Shown in pieces: positions 29,476-37,883 of a stretch of 62,360 bases of DNA. Within the stretch, counting starts at the first letter, position 1. Every line of letters starts with the position of its first letter. The position numbers and the translations under genes were made by a program. The DNA is from an uncultured SAR116 cluster alpha proteobacterium. Lineage in GTDB: Bacteria; Pseudomonadota; Alphaproteobacteria; Puniceispirillales; Marisalimonadaceae. Where the stretch lies: NCBI GenBank assembly GCA_902530325.1, contig CACAAB010000006.1, positions 1 through 62,360 of the forward strand, given 5' to 3'. A model generated the notes under the pieces. The model was not told the origin of the DNA. It searched no databases and saw nothing but the letters and a program-made list of their open reading frames with translations.

Positions 29476-30691
29476 TTTTTGATACTTTTATTAGATTTAA
29501 AAAATCTTCAAATAAATAAGATGATTCAGTTGGCCCAGGAGAGGCTTCAGGATGGTACTGAACAGAAAAAATTGGAAGCGTTTTGTGTTTAAGGCCTTCT
29601 ATTGAATTATCAAATAAAGAAATGTGCGATACTTCCAAGCAGTTAGGTAAAGTATCAAGGTCTATTTGATATCCATGGTTTTGACTCGTAATTTCTACTT
29701 TTTGGTTAGATAAATTTTTGACTGGATGATTGGCACCTCTATGACCTTGAGACATTTTACTTGTCTTTGCCCCAAAAGATAATCCAATTAGCTGATGCCC
29801 AATACATATTCCAAAAACAGGTATTTTAAGTTCAAATATTGCAGTTAATAATTTTCTACATTTTTTTTCTGTAGCTGAAGGATCTCCTGGTCCATTAGAC
29901 AAAAATATTCCATCTGGATTGATTTTATTTATGTCCTCAATGGTTGTGTTTTCGGATAAAACATTTACTTCTGCATTTAAGTTCACAAGGTGTCTAAGTA
30001 TGTTATATTTTACACCAAAATCAATAACTACAATTTTGGGTTTAAAGTCTTTATGATTTAAAATTTCTGGCGAAATTAATTTGTGTGTACTTTCTTTGAA
30101 TTGGTATCGTTTTTTAGTTGTTATAGATGAAGAAAGATTTAATCCATCCATTTTAGGATGTTTTTGTAGTTCACTTTTTAACTCTTCTATTTTAAAATTA
30201 CCATTTGCTTCAAAACATATTGCTGCATTACAACTTTTATATTTTCGAATTGTTTTGGTAAGTAAACGTGTGTCAATGCCGGAAATACCTGGTATTTCAT
30301 TTTTTACTAGCCATTTATTAAAGCTTATTTCTGATCGCCAATTTGAATCATTTGTAGGGTGTTGTCTTACAACAATACCTGCAATAGACTTGGCATTGCC
30401 TTCTTCATCAAATTTATTAGAGCCTATGTTGCCAATATGTGGGAAGGTAAAAGTAATTATTTGTCCAGTATATGACGGGTCAGTGATTATTTCTTGATAT
30501 CCTGAAAAAGAGGTATTGAAACATATTTCGCCGAAACATTTTTTTTTTGAACCAAAGGATCTTCCAAAAAAACATGAGCCATCATCTAAAATTAATATAC
30601 AATCTGATGTAATTTTTTTATTTATTGAATTTAGATCAAACGGAATATAACCCTTATTACCTAACTTGTTATCATTGTTAACATTATCCAT
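29462..30691 (-). CDS. carA: Carbamoyl-phosphate synthase small subunit (glutaminase)
   Basis: CarA hydrolyses glutamine and channels ammonia to CarB. The 409-residue protein has the CPSase small-chain N-terminal domain ([16 protein letters not shown]) and a class I glutamine amidotransferase domain. The nucleophile Cys sits in [15 protein letters not shown] and the His-Glu pair in [11 protein letters not shown]. About 30 residues precede the usual family start ([16 protein letters not shown]), with no internal Met to replace the start. A six-codon ORF overlaps the start codon upstream. Confidence 0.97.
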   Translation of the reverse strand: MDNVNNDNKLGNKGYIPFDLNSINKKITSDCILILDDGSCFFGRSFGSKKKCFGEICFNTSFSGYQEIITDPSYTGQIITFTFPHIGNIGSNKFDEEGNAKSIAGIVVRQHPTNDSNWRSEISFNKWLVKNEIPGISGIDTRLLTKTIRKYKSCNAAICFEANGNFKIEELKSELQKHPKMDGLNLSSSITTKKRYQFKESTHKLISPEILNHKDFKPKIVVIDFGVKYNILRHLVNLNAEVNVLSENTTIEDINKINPDGIFLSNGPGDPSATEKKCRKLLTAIFELKIPVFGICIGHQLIGLSFGAKTSKMSQGHRGANHPVKNLSNQKVEITSQNHGYQIDLDTLPNCLEVSHISLFDNSIEGLKHKTLPIFSVQYHPEASPGPTESSYLFEDFLNLIKVSKNAKT

Positions 30692-30704
30692 TCAACACCA
30701 ACAT
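30684..30704 (-). other. Six-codon ORF overlapping the carA start
   Basis: On the minus strand a short frame M-L-V-L-N-G-stop begins at 30704 behind a GAGAG sequence and ends inside the carA start region. Termination a few bases past the carA ATG would allow coupled re-initiation. A GC-rich motif GGCCGCC sits about 20 bases upstream. Being so short, it may be chance. Confidence 0.2.
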
Positions 30705-30930
30705 GCTCTCTAAAATGGCGGCCTTAATAGAAAAATTTTTTTTAATTTTTTGGGATTAAGAAAGTAATAATTTTTACAAAAAATTTTCATCAAGAATGTA
30801 AATAAATTGTATTATTATCTACGTCAATAAAATTTAAAATTATTTGATTAAAATTTTATAGATTATGTTACTAATTTTTTTAAAATAAAATTTGTTTAAT
30901 TTATTTCAAATAACATCCTTAGGAAAAAAA

Positions 30931-31395
30931 ATGAAAATCAGAGAAAAAGTTTCAAAAAATTTAAAAGATGCAATGATTAAAAAAGATACTAATTTAATAA
31001 ACACCCTTAGACTTATATTAGCAGGGATAAAAGAAAAAGACATAATATCCAAAGGTAAAGGATATGATACGGAAATTAATGACAAAGAAATTATATCATT
31101 ACTTCAGACTATGATAAAACAAAGAAAAGGATCCGTTGAGTTGTATACGCAAGGTAATAGAGTTGATTTAGCAAATAAAGAAGAAAACGAAATTAAAATA
31201 ATTTCAAATTTTTTGCCAAAACAACTTTCAAATCAAGAGATCAATGAAATTGTAAATAATACTATTAAATCATCTAATTTAAATTCCATCAAAGATATGG
31301 GTCAAGCAATTAAAATTATTAAAGAGCAATATGACGGAATGATGGACTTTGGGTATGTTAGTAAAATTATTAAAGAAAAACTTTTAAACTTATAA
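30931..31395 (+). CDS. yqeY: GatB/YqeY domain-containing protein
   Basis: This 154-residue helical protein belongs to the YqeY family, related to the tail domain of the GatB amidotransferase subunit and thought to bind tRNA. The start is the ATG at 30931, preceded by AGGAAAAA. A frame running 13 codons further upstream is likely untranslated. Conserved parts are LKDAMIKKDTNLINTLRLILAGIKEKDI, LQTMIKQRKGSVELY and a C-terminal helical bundle with DMGQAIKIIKEQYDG. It precedes dnaG and rpoD, a typical alphaproteobacterial macromolecular-synthesis cluster. Confidence 0.93.
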   Translation: MKIREKVSKNLKDAMIKKDTNLINTLRLILAGIKEKDIISKGKGYDTEINDKEIISLLQTMIKQRKGSVELYTQGNRVDLANKEENEIKIISNFLPKQLSNQEINEIVNNTIKSSNLNSIKDMGQAIKIIKEQYDGMMDFGYVSKIIKEKLLNL

Positions 31396-31426
31396 TATTT
31401 TAACATACTCACTTTGTAGCAAAGAC

Positions 31427-33094
31427 ATGGACTTAAAAGAAGAAATTAAGAATTCAATCAGACTTTCTGAGGTTATAGGTAAAAATATATCTCTCAAGCG
31501 ACGAGATAATAATAATTATGTTGGTCTTTGTCCGTTCCACAAGGAAAAGACACCTTCATTTAATATTTCTGATGATAAAGGATTTTACCATTGTTTTGGT
31601 TGTGGAAAAAATGGAGATATATTTAATTTTTTAATGGAGACGGAAAATTTATCATTTGTAGAGGCATTAAATAAATTAGCAGACCAAGCAGGTATAAATA
31701 TTAGTAAACAAAAATATTTAATAGACCCTAAAACCAAAAATCATTTTCACCTTCTGAAAAGAGTTTTAGAGTCTTATATAAACAACTTAAATGCCCCTAT
31801 AGGTGAAAAAGCAAGAAATTATTTACATCAAAGAGGTTTTAGCAAATCAACCATAAGTAACTTTAATTTAGGATATTCAGGTAATTTAAAATCTAATCAA
31901 TATTTAGTCTCTTCTTTGTTAAAAGAGGGGTTTTCATTAAAAGACTTTATTGATGTAGGTTTAGTGAAACAAAGTGAAAACAAAAATTTAGTTTTTTACT
32001 TTCAACAAAGAATTATGATTCCTATATCAAATAATTCTGGCAAAGTAATTGCATTTGGTGGCAGGATTTTAGGAGAAGGAAATCCAAAATATTTGAATTC
32101 TCCTGAAACATATCTTTTTCAAAAAAGTAAACAAATATTTGGTGTGTATAATTCAAAAAAAATACTTCACAAAAAGCGTTTTATAATTTGTGAAGGTTAT
32201 ACAGATGTTATCTCTCTTCAATCTCATGGTTACCCCGCTGTAGCTTCTCTTGGAACTGCATTAACTGAAAGCCAAATAGAATTAATTTTCAATATTGTTG
32301 ATGAAGCTTTTTTAATTTTTGATGGAGATATAGCTGGTAAAAATGCTATGGAAAAAATTTTTCAAAAACATCTTCCAAAATTGAAATTAAACAAAAAATT
32401 AAAATTTGTTTTTTTACCAGATGGTTTTGATCCAGAAGAATTTATTAACATGTATGGATTAGATAAATTTGAAAATCTTTTAGACAAAGCAAGTGGGGTT
32501 TTTGAAACGCTATGGCTACAAGGATTAAAATTTATCAAACAAAACGAACCTGAAAGTTATGCATATTCTTGGAATTATTTAAGAAAAAAAGTGAATACAA
32601 TTGAAAACAACAACATCAAAACAGCCTTTCGGGATGAAATAGAAAAAAGAATAAGACTTTTTAGAGAGGGAAACAAAAATTTTTATGTAAAAAAACAATT
32701 TTCAAACACAAATAATCAAAAATTATTTTCTTCTAAAAAACATATGCCTAAAACAGGAGTTGAAATTAAAATTGGTGCTATTATTTATCTTATGCTAATA
32801 TATCCAAAAATATGTGTAATCTTTGATGAAAAACTATCTTTGTTAAGTTTTAAAAACAGGGATTTTAATAATCTAAAAAACTCAATTTTAAGTTTGGTTA
32901 ATAATATCCCCGAAATAACTTCAAAAGATCTGCTACAACAAATGATTGATAAAGGTTTTACTGTTCAAATAAACAATTTTATGCAAATTAATTATCCTAC
33001 AAGATTGAACTTGGATCTTGAGCAATTAAATGAAGAGAATGTATGTACTATTTTTAAAGAGTTATTGAATTTATTAGATCCAAGGAATATTTAA
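31427..33094 (+). CDS. dnaG: DNA primase
   Basis: DnaG synthesises RNA primers for replication. The 555-residue protein begins with a CHC2 zinc finger whose ligands are Cys35, His38, Cys56 and Cys59 (CPFHKEKTPSFNIS and YHCFGCGKNGD). The core has GRILGEGNPKYLNSPET and a TOPRIM catalytic domain with CEGYTDVISL and the acidic FDGDIAGKNA motif. A weakly conserved C-terminal helicase-interaction domain is slightly shorter than in E. coli. It sits between yqeY and rpoD. Confidence 0.96.
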   Translation: MDLKEEIKNSIRLSEVIGKNISLKRRDNNNYVGLCPFHKEKTPSFNISDDKGFYHCFGCGKNGDIFNFLMETENLSFVEALNKLADQAGINISKQKYLIDPKTKNHFHLLKRVLESYINNLNAPIGEKARNYLHQRGFSKSTISNFNLGYSGNLKSNQYLVSSLLKEGFSLKDFIDVGLVKQSENKNLVFYFQQRIMIPISNNSGKVIAFGGRILGEGNPKYLNSPETYLFQKSKQIFGVYNSKKILHKKRFIICEGYTDVISLQSHGYPAVASLGTALTESQIELIFNIVDEAFLIFDGDIAGKNAMEKIFQKHLPKLKLNKKLKFVFLPDGFDPEEFINMYGLDKFENLLDKASGVFETLWLQGLKFIKQNEPESYAYSWNYLRKKVNTIENNNIKTAFRDEIEKRIRLFREGNKNFYVKKQFSNTNNQKLFSSKKHMPKTGVEIKIGAIIYLMLIYPKICVIFDEKLSLLSFKNRDFNNLKNSILSLVNNIPEITSKDLLQQMIDKGFTVQINNFMQINYPTRLNLDLEQLNEENVCTIFKELLNLLDPRNI

Positions 33095-33143
33095 TTTTTA
33101 TTATTTATATTTATTTTGAAATGTTTTAAGAGTGAGTTAACTT

Positions 33144-35151
33144 ATGCTAGCCAAAAATGAAAATAAAAAAAACACTCCTAAATTAGGAAATGATGGTCCT
33201 ATTTTAGATCTTAATAATTCAGCAATTAAGTCACTCATAAAAAGAGGAAAACTTAATGGTTTTGTTACACTTGATGAATTAAATCAAGCATTGCCTCCAG
33301 GAGAATATTCATCTGAGCAGATAGAAGATATTCACTCAGCAATTAATGATATGGGTTTTAATATCATTGATCAGCAAGAAGAAACATCTTTAGAAGAAGT
33401 GGAAGACAAAAATGCTGGAAATTTGTCTGATGAAGAAGGAGCAAGATCTGACGATCCTGTTAGAATGTATCTTAAAGAAATGGGTTCGGTTGAACTTTTA
33501 TCTAGAGAGGGTGAAATTTCTATCGCCAAAAGGATAGAAGCTGGAAGAGAATTAATGGTGGGAGGTATTTATGAATCTCCATTAGCGATGAGAGCTTTTC
33601 TTAAATGGAGAGATGAAGTTGACGATGGCACTATGCTATTAAGAGATATAATTGATTTGGAAACCACATATTCTAGAATTAATGGTGGTGCTAACGAACC
33701 TGTTATTAATAATGGAAATATTGGTAACCTTAAATTAAATGATTTGAAAACTCAGATTAATTCAGAGGACTTTGCTGAGAAAAAACCTAAAGAAGAAAAT
33801 ATAAATACTCAAAATAGTCATGAAAATCAGAATTTAGATGAAAATGACAATGAAGATGAAAATGATGAAGATAATGACGATGAAATAAATCTCTCATTAG
33901 TGGCAATGGAAGCAGAGGTTAAAGATCAAATTTTATCAATGATAGATGAAGTTGCTAAAACATTTAAGGAAATTTTAACTCTTAGCGAAAGAAGAATAGC
34001 AAGGTTAAGAAAAGGTGAAGCTTTAGTTGCTCGCTCTGAAAAGCGATTATTAGAATTAAGGATTATTCTAATTGAGCAAATGGAAAAAATTTATCTTAAT
34101 CACAACAGACAAGAAGAGTTAATTGACCAAATGTATGGCCTAAACCGACTAATTACTAATGTAGAAGGATCTTTATTAAGGTTAGCTGAAAACTCTGGAG
34201 TTAAGAGAAAGGATTTTATCAGTAGCTGGGTAGGTAACGAAATTTATCATAATTGGGCGATTAAGCCTGGAAAATCTAAATCATGGGAAAAATTTACTGA
34301 AAATCATAATGACGAAATAGTTAGAATTTGTGACCAGGTATTTGATTTTGTAAATAATGTTAGCATGCCAGTGCAAGAGTATAAAAAAATTATTCAAGTT
34401 ATTCAAAGAGGTGAAAGAGAAGCTGCACGAGCAAAAAAAGAAATGGTGGAGGCAAACCTAAGATTAGTTATATCTATTGCAAAAAAAATATACTAATAGA
34501 GGATTACAGTTTCTAGATTTAATTCAAGAAGGAAATATTGGCCTAATGAAGGCGGTAGATAAATTTGAATATAGACGAGGCTATAAATTTTCAACTTATG
34601 CCACTTGGTGGATTAGACAAGCTATTACAAGATCAATTGCAGATCAGGCTAGAACAATTAGAATTCCTGTTCATATGATTGAAACCATTAACAAACTAGT
34701 TAGAACATCAAGGCAGATGCTTCATGAAATAGGAAGAGAGCCTACTCCTGAAGAATTATCAGATAAAATTTCAATGCCTCTTGATAAAGTAAGAAAAGTT
34801 TTAAAAATTGCCAAAGAACCTATCTCTTTAGAAACACCAGTTGGTGATGAAGATGATAGTCATCTTGGAGATTTTATAGAAGATAAAATGGCTGTACAGC
34901 CCTTAGAGGCTGCGATTCATGCTAATTTAAGAGAAACCACAACCAGGATCTTAGCAAGTCTTACACCAAGAGAAGAAAGAGTTTTAAGAATGCGTTTTGG
35001 AATTGGTATGAATACGGACCATACACTTGAAGAAGTTGGACAACAATTTAGTGTAACTAGAGAGCGTATAAGACAGATAGAAGCTAAAGCCTTACGAAAG
35101 TTAAAGCATCCAACAAGGTCAAGAAAACTAAGATCATTTCTTGAGAATTAA
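33144..35151 (+). CDS. rpoD: RNA polymerase primary sigma factor RpoD, interrupted by a frameshift
   Basis: This is the housekeeping sigma factor. The first frame (33144-34496, 450 codons) holds region 1.1, an acidic low-complexity linker (about residues 220-248), region 1.2 ([22 protein letters not shown]) and the start of region 2 ([13 protein letters not shown]). It then hits a stop after I-Y. The second frame (to 35151) resumes exactly with [20 protein letters not shown] and carries the rest of region 2 ([21 protein letters not shown]), region 3 and region 4 ([27 protein letters not shown]). The break is an A8 tract at 34481-34488; seven A would restore the frame. The gene must be functional in a living cell, so slippage or a sequence error is expected. 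Confidence 0.95.
34481..34488 (+). other. A8 tract at the rpoD frameshift
   Basis: Eight consecutive A follow GC in the codons for Ala-Lys-Lys. Loss of one A (or gain of two) in DNA or transcript joins the two rpoD frames at the conserved AKKYTNRG. A -1 ribosomal shift would give the wrong frame; +1 would work. Confidence 0.9.
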
Positions 35152-35175
35152 GTATTAAACTTTACATTCTTGTAC

Positions 35176-35204
35176 TTTACATAATTTAATGGTGCTTGTA
35201 TAAG
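35176..35204 (+). promoter_or_regulatory. Probable promoter of the CAT tRNA gene
   Basis: A -35-like TTTACA (35176-35181) and a -10-like TATAAG (35199-35204) are separated by exactly 17 bases. The predicted start is some 14 bases before the mature tRNA end. Similarity to the sigma-70 consensus is moderate. Confidence 0.4.
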
Positions 35205-35224
35205 TCTTTTAAAAATATTTATAA

Positions 35225-35301
35225 AGGCCTGTAGCTCAACTGGTTAGAGCCCTCCGCTCATAACGGAGTGGTTGGGGGTTCAAGTCCCTCCAGGCCTACC
35301 A
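35225..35301 (+). tRNA. tRNA with CAT anticodon (probably tRNA-Ile2, else elongator tRNA-Met)
   Basis: A 77-base cloverleaf includes an encoded CCA end. The acceptor stem AGGCCTG pairs with CAGGCCT, the D-arm starts TAGCTCAACTGGTTAGAGC, and the anticodon stem CTCCG/CGGAG holds loop CTCATAA (anticodon CAT at 35259-35261). The T-arm includes GGTTCAAGTCC. An A1-U72 closing pair is unlike initiator tRNA, which has an unpaired first base and different anticodon stem. In many alphaproteobacteria the tRNA after rpoD is the lysidine-modified tRNA-Ile2 that reads AUA. Sequence alone does not separate it fully from elongator Met. Confidence 0.95.
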
Positions 35302-35406
35302 AACTTTTGATACGAACCAACATTTTTTTATATAATTATATTTTTACTTTTAAATTAAATAATAATAGAGTCAAAATCAAATTGGCTAATAATTTTAGGA
35401 TCTAAT

Positions 35407-37137
35407 TTGAAAAAAAAATATAAAGAATTGCGAAGTTACAAATGGTTTGCACCTAATGATGTTAGATCATTTGGTCATAGATCTAGAGCTATGCAAATGG
35501 GGTTAAATAAAGATGATTGGGAAAATAAACCAATTATTGGGATTATTAATACCTGGTCTGATATACAACCATGTCATATGCATTTTAAACAAAGGGTTGA
35601 AGACGTTAAAAAAGGAATTTATCAATCAGGTGGGTTCCCAATCGAACTTCCAGCAATTTCTCTTGCTGAAATGTATGTCAAACCTACAACTATGTTATAT
35701 AGAAATATGTTGTCAATGGAGGTTGAAGAACTTATAAGATCACACCCTATTGATGGTGTTGTTTTAATGGGAGGTTGTGACAAAACAACACCTGCTTTAA
35801 CGATGGGAGCAATTACTCTAAATTTACCAACAATTTTTTTGCCAGCTGGACCTATGTTAAGAGGTAATTTTAAAGGTAAATTTTTAGGAAGCGGATCTGA
35901 TGGATGGAAATATTGGGATGAATTAAGAGCAGGAAATATAACACAAAAAGATTGGGAAGAAGTTGAAACAGGTATTGCTAGATCTTATGGACATTGCATG
36001 ACCATGGGGACGGCGAGCACAATGACAGCAATAGCAGAAGCAATAGGTCTTTGCCTGCCTGGTGCAAGCTCCATTCCTGCAGCGGACTCTAATCATATTA
36101 GAATGTCTACTAGTGTAGGAAAAAGAATAGTTGAAATGGTATGGGAAGATTTGACGCCTAGAAAAATAATAACGGAAAGATCTATTGACAATGCTGTTAC
36201 TGTTGCAATGGCGATGGGTTGTTCTACTAACGCTATTATTCATTTGATAGCAATGGCAAGAAGAGCTGGTATTAAATTAACAATAGATGATCTAGATAAA
36301 AAGGGAAGAATAATTCCTTTAGTTGCTAATATAAGACCTTCAGGAAAAAATTATCTAATGGAGGATTTTTTCTATGCTGGTGGTATTTTGGCATTGATGA
36401 ATTCCTTGGCATCTAAACTTAATTTAGATGAAATAACTGTATCAGGTTCCAAATTAGGTGAACTTATAGATGGCAAAGAAACGCTTAATAAGGATGTAAT
36501 TCGCTCCTTAGACAATCCTATTTATGAGGAAGGATCATTGGCTGTGTTAAAGGGTAATTTAGCTCCAGATGGTTGTGTTATAAAACCGGCTGCTTGTGAT
36601 AAAAAACTTTTGAAACATAAAGGTCCAGCTATAGTTTTTAATAGCTATCCAGACATGAAAGAAATAATTGATAGCAATGATTTAGATGTAACAGAAAATC
36701 ATGTTTTGGTATTAAGGAATGTTGGACCTGTTGGTGGGCCTGGAATGCCAGAGTGGGGAATGATGCCAATACCAAAAAAGCTTCTTAAAAAAGGCATACG
36801 TGACATGGTCAGAATTTCTGATGCAAGAATGAGTGGAACAAGTTATGGAGCGTGTATTCTTCATGTAGCTCCTGAAAGTTATGTAGGTGGTCCATTATCA
36901 TTATTAGAAACAGGAGACATTGTAGAAATAGACGTAGAATTAAGATCAATTAACATGCTTGTGGATGAAAAGACTTTGCTCGAAAGAAAAAGGAAATTTA
37001 AAAAGAACAATCCAAAAGCAGGAAGAGGTTGGTTATGGATGTATAGTAATCATGTGCGACAAGCAAATGAAGGTTGTGATTTTGATTTTTTAGAAAGTGA
37101 TTTTGGAATTTCTGCAAAAGAGCCAGATATATTTTAG
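35407..37137 (+). CDS. IlvD/Edd-family sugar-acid dehydratase (L-arabinonate dehydratase-like)
   Basis: This 576-residue Fe-S dehydratase is of the IlvD/Edd family. The three expected cluster cysteines are visible as Cys56 (SDIQPCH), Cys124 (MGGCDKTTPA) and Cys197 (SYGHCMTMGTAS). The Lys after CD is a metal-binding candidate, and the SGTSYGAC motif carries the probable catalytic Ser. The pattern is closer to aldonate dehydratases such as L-arabinonate or gluconate dehydratase than to true dihydroxy-acid dehydratase. The start is TTG. It opens a three-gene operon with an RraA-like and a UxaA-like gene. Confidence 0.88.
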   Translation: MKKKYKELRSYKWFAPNDVRSFGHRSRAMQMGLNKDDWENKPIIGIINTWSDIQPCHMHFKQRVEDVKKGIYQSGGFPIELPAISLAEMYVKPTTMLYRNMLSMEVEELIRSHPIDGVVLMGGCDKTTPALTMGAITLNLPTIFLPAGPMLRGNFKGKFLGSGSDGWKYWDELRAGNITQKDWEEVETGIARSYGHCMTMGTASTMTAIAEAIGLCLPGASSIPAADSNHIRMSTSVGKRIVEMVWEDLTPRKIITERSIDNAVTVAMAMGCSTNAIIHLIAMARRAGIKLTIDDLDKKGRIIPLVANIRPSGKNYLMEDFFYAGGILALMNSLASKLNLDEITVSGSKLGELIDGKETLNKDVIRSLDNPIYEEGSLAVLKGNLAPDGCVIKPAACDKKLLKHKGPAIVFNSYPDMKEIIDSNDLDVTENHVLVLRNVGPVGGPGMPEWGMMPIPKKLLKKGIRDMVRISDARMSGTSYGACILHVAPESYVGGPLSLLETGDIVEIDVELRSINMLVDEKTLLERKRKFKKNNPKAGRGWLWMYSNHVRQANEGCDFDFLESDFGISAKEPDIF

Positions 37138-37146
37138 AGCTTAAAT

Positions 37147-37863
37147 ATGTTACCAAGTGAGTTAAAAAAAATTTTTTCAAAATCAAGTGTGGCAACAATT
37201 TGTACTGTTTTGTTCAAAAAAGGACTTAAAAATCAATTCATTCAAGGAGTTTCACCGCTAAATTCAAAATTACCAAATATGGTAGGATTGGCTTATACTG
37301 TTAGATATATTCCAGCTAGGGAAGATCTTAATGGTATAGAGGTATTTAAAAATCCAAAACATCCACAGCGTTTAGCTATTGAGGAATGTCCAAAAGATTA
37401 TGTTTTGATTTTTGATAGCAGAAAAGATCCAAGAGCTGCATCAGCTGGTGCTATTCTTGTTACAAGATTAATGATTAGAGGATGTGCCGGCGTTGTAACC
37501 GATGGTGGATTTAGAGATTCAGATGAAATAAAAAAATTAAAAATACCCTCCTACCATAAAAGACCATCTTCTCCAACAAATCTTACTTTGCATCAAGCTA
37601 TAGATATAAACAAACCTATTGGGTGTGGAGATGTTGCAGTTTGGCCAAATGATTTAATTGTAGGAGATAATGAGGGTGTTGTTGTAATACCAAATGAAAT
37701 GATAAAAGAAATTTCTGAAGAAGTTAATTCTATGACTATTTATGAAGATTACGTAATAGATAAGGTTCAAAAAGGTGCATCTATCAGAGGCTTATATCCA
37801 TTGACTGACGAAAAAGAAAAAAAAGTATTTGAAAATTGGTTAAGGACTAAAAATAAGGATTAG
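37147..37863 (+). CDS. RraA-like protein, HMG/oxaloacetate aldolase family
   Basis: This 238-residue protein is of the RraA/MenG-like fold, which includes 4-hydroxy-4-methyl-2-oxoglutarate aldolases and oxaloacetate decarboxylases. The family motifs AGAILVTRLMIRGCAGVVTDGGFRD (with the catalytic Arg-Asp) and VGDNEGVVVIPNEM are clear. It starts nine bases after the dehydratase gene and ends 20 bases before the UxaA-like gene. In this context a metal-dependent aldolase acting on the 2-keto-3-deoxy acid from the dehydratase is more likely than RNase E regulation. That is inference. Confidence 0.85.
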   Translation: MLPSELKKIFSKSSVATICTVLFKKGLKNQFIQGVSPLNSKLPNMVGLAYTVRYIPAREDLNGIEVFKNPKHPQRLAIEECPKDYVLIFDSRKDPRAASAGAILVTRLMIRGCAGVVTDGGFRDSDEIKKLKIPSYHKRPSSPTNLTLHQAIDINKPIGCGDVAVWPNDLIVGDNEGVVVIPNEMIKEISEEVNSMTIYEDYVIDKVQKGASIRGLYPLTDEKEKKVFENWLRTKNKD

Positions 37864-37883
37864 ATTATATATGAGGTTAAAAT

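Noticed and set aside
34477-35151. A separate short sigma factor gene downstream of rpoD
   Set aside because: Its first residues are the exact continuation of the conserved region 2 sequence from the upstream frame, so it is the second half of one rpoD, not a paralogue.
35923-36243. Minus-strand ORF of 106 codons inside the sugar-acid dehydratase
   Set aside because: It is a shadow frame of the strongly conserved Fe-S dehydratase and is low-complexity, with no ribosome binding site.
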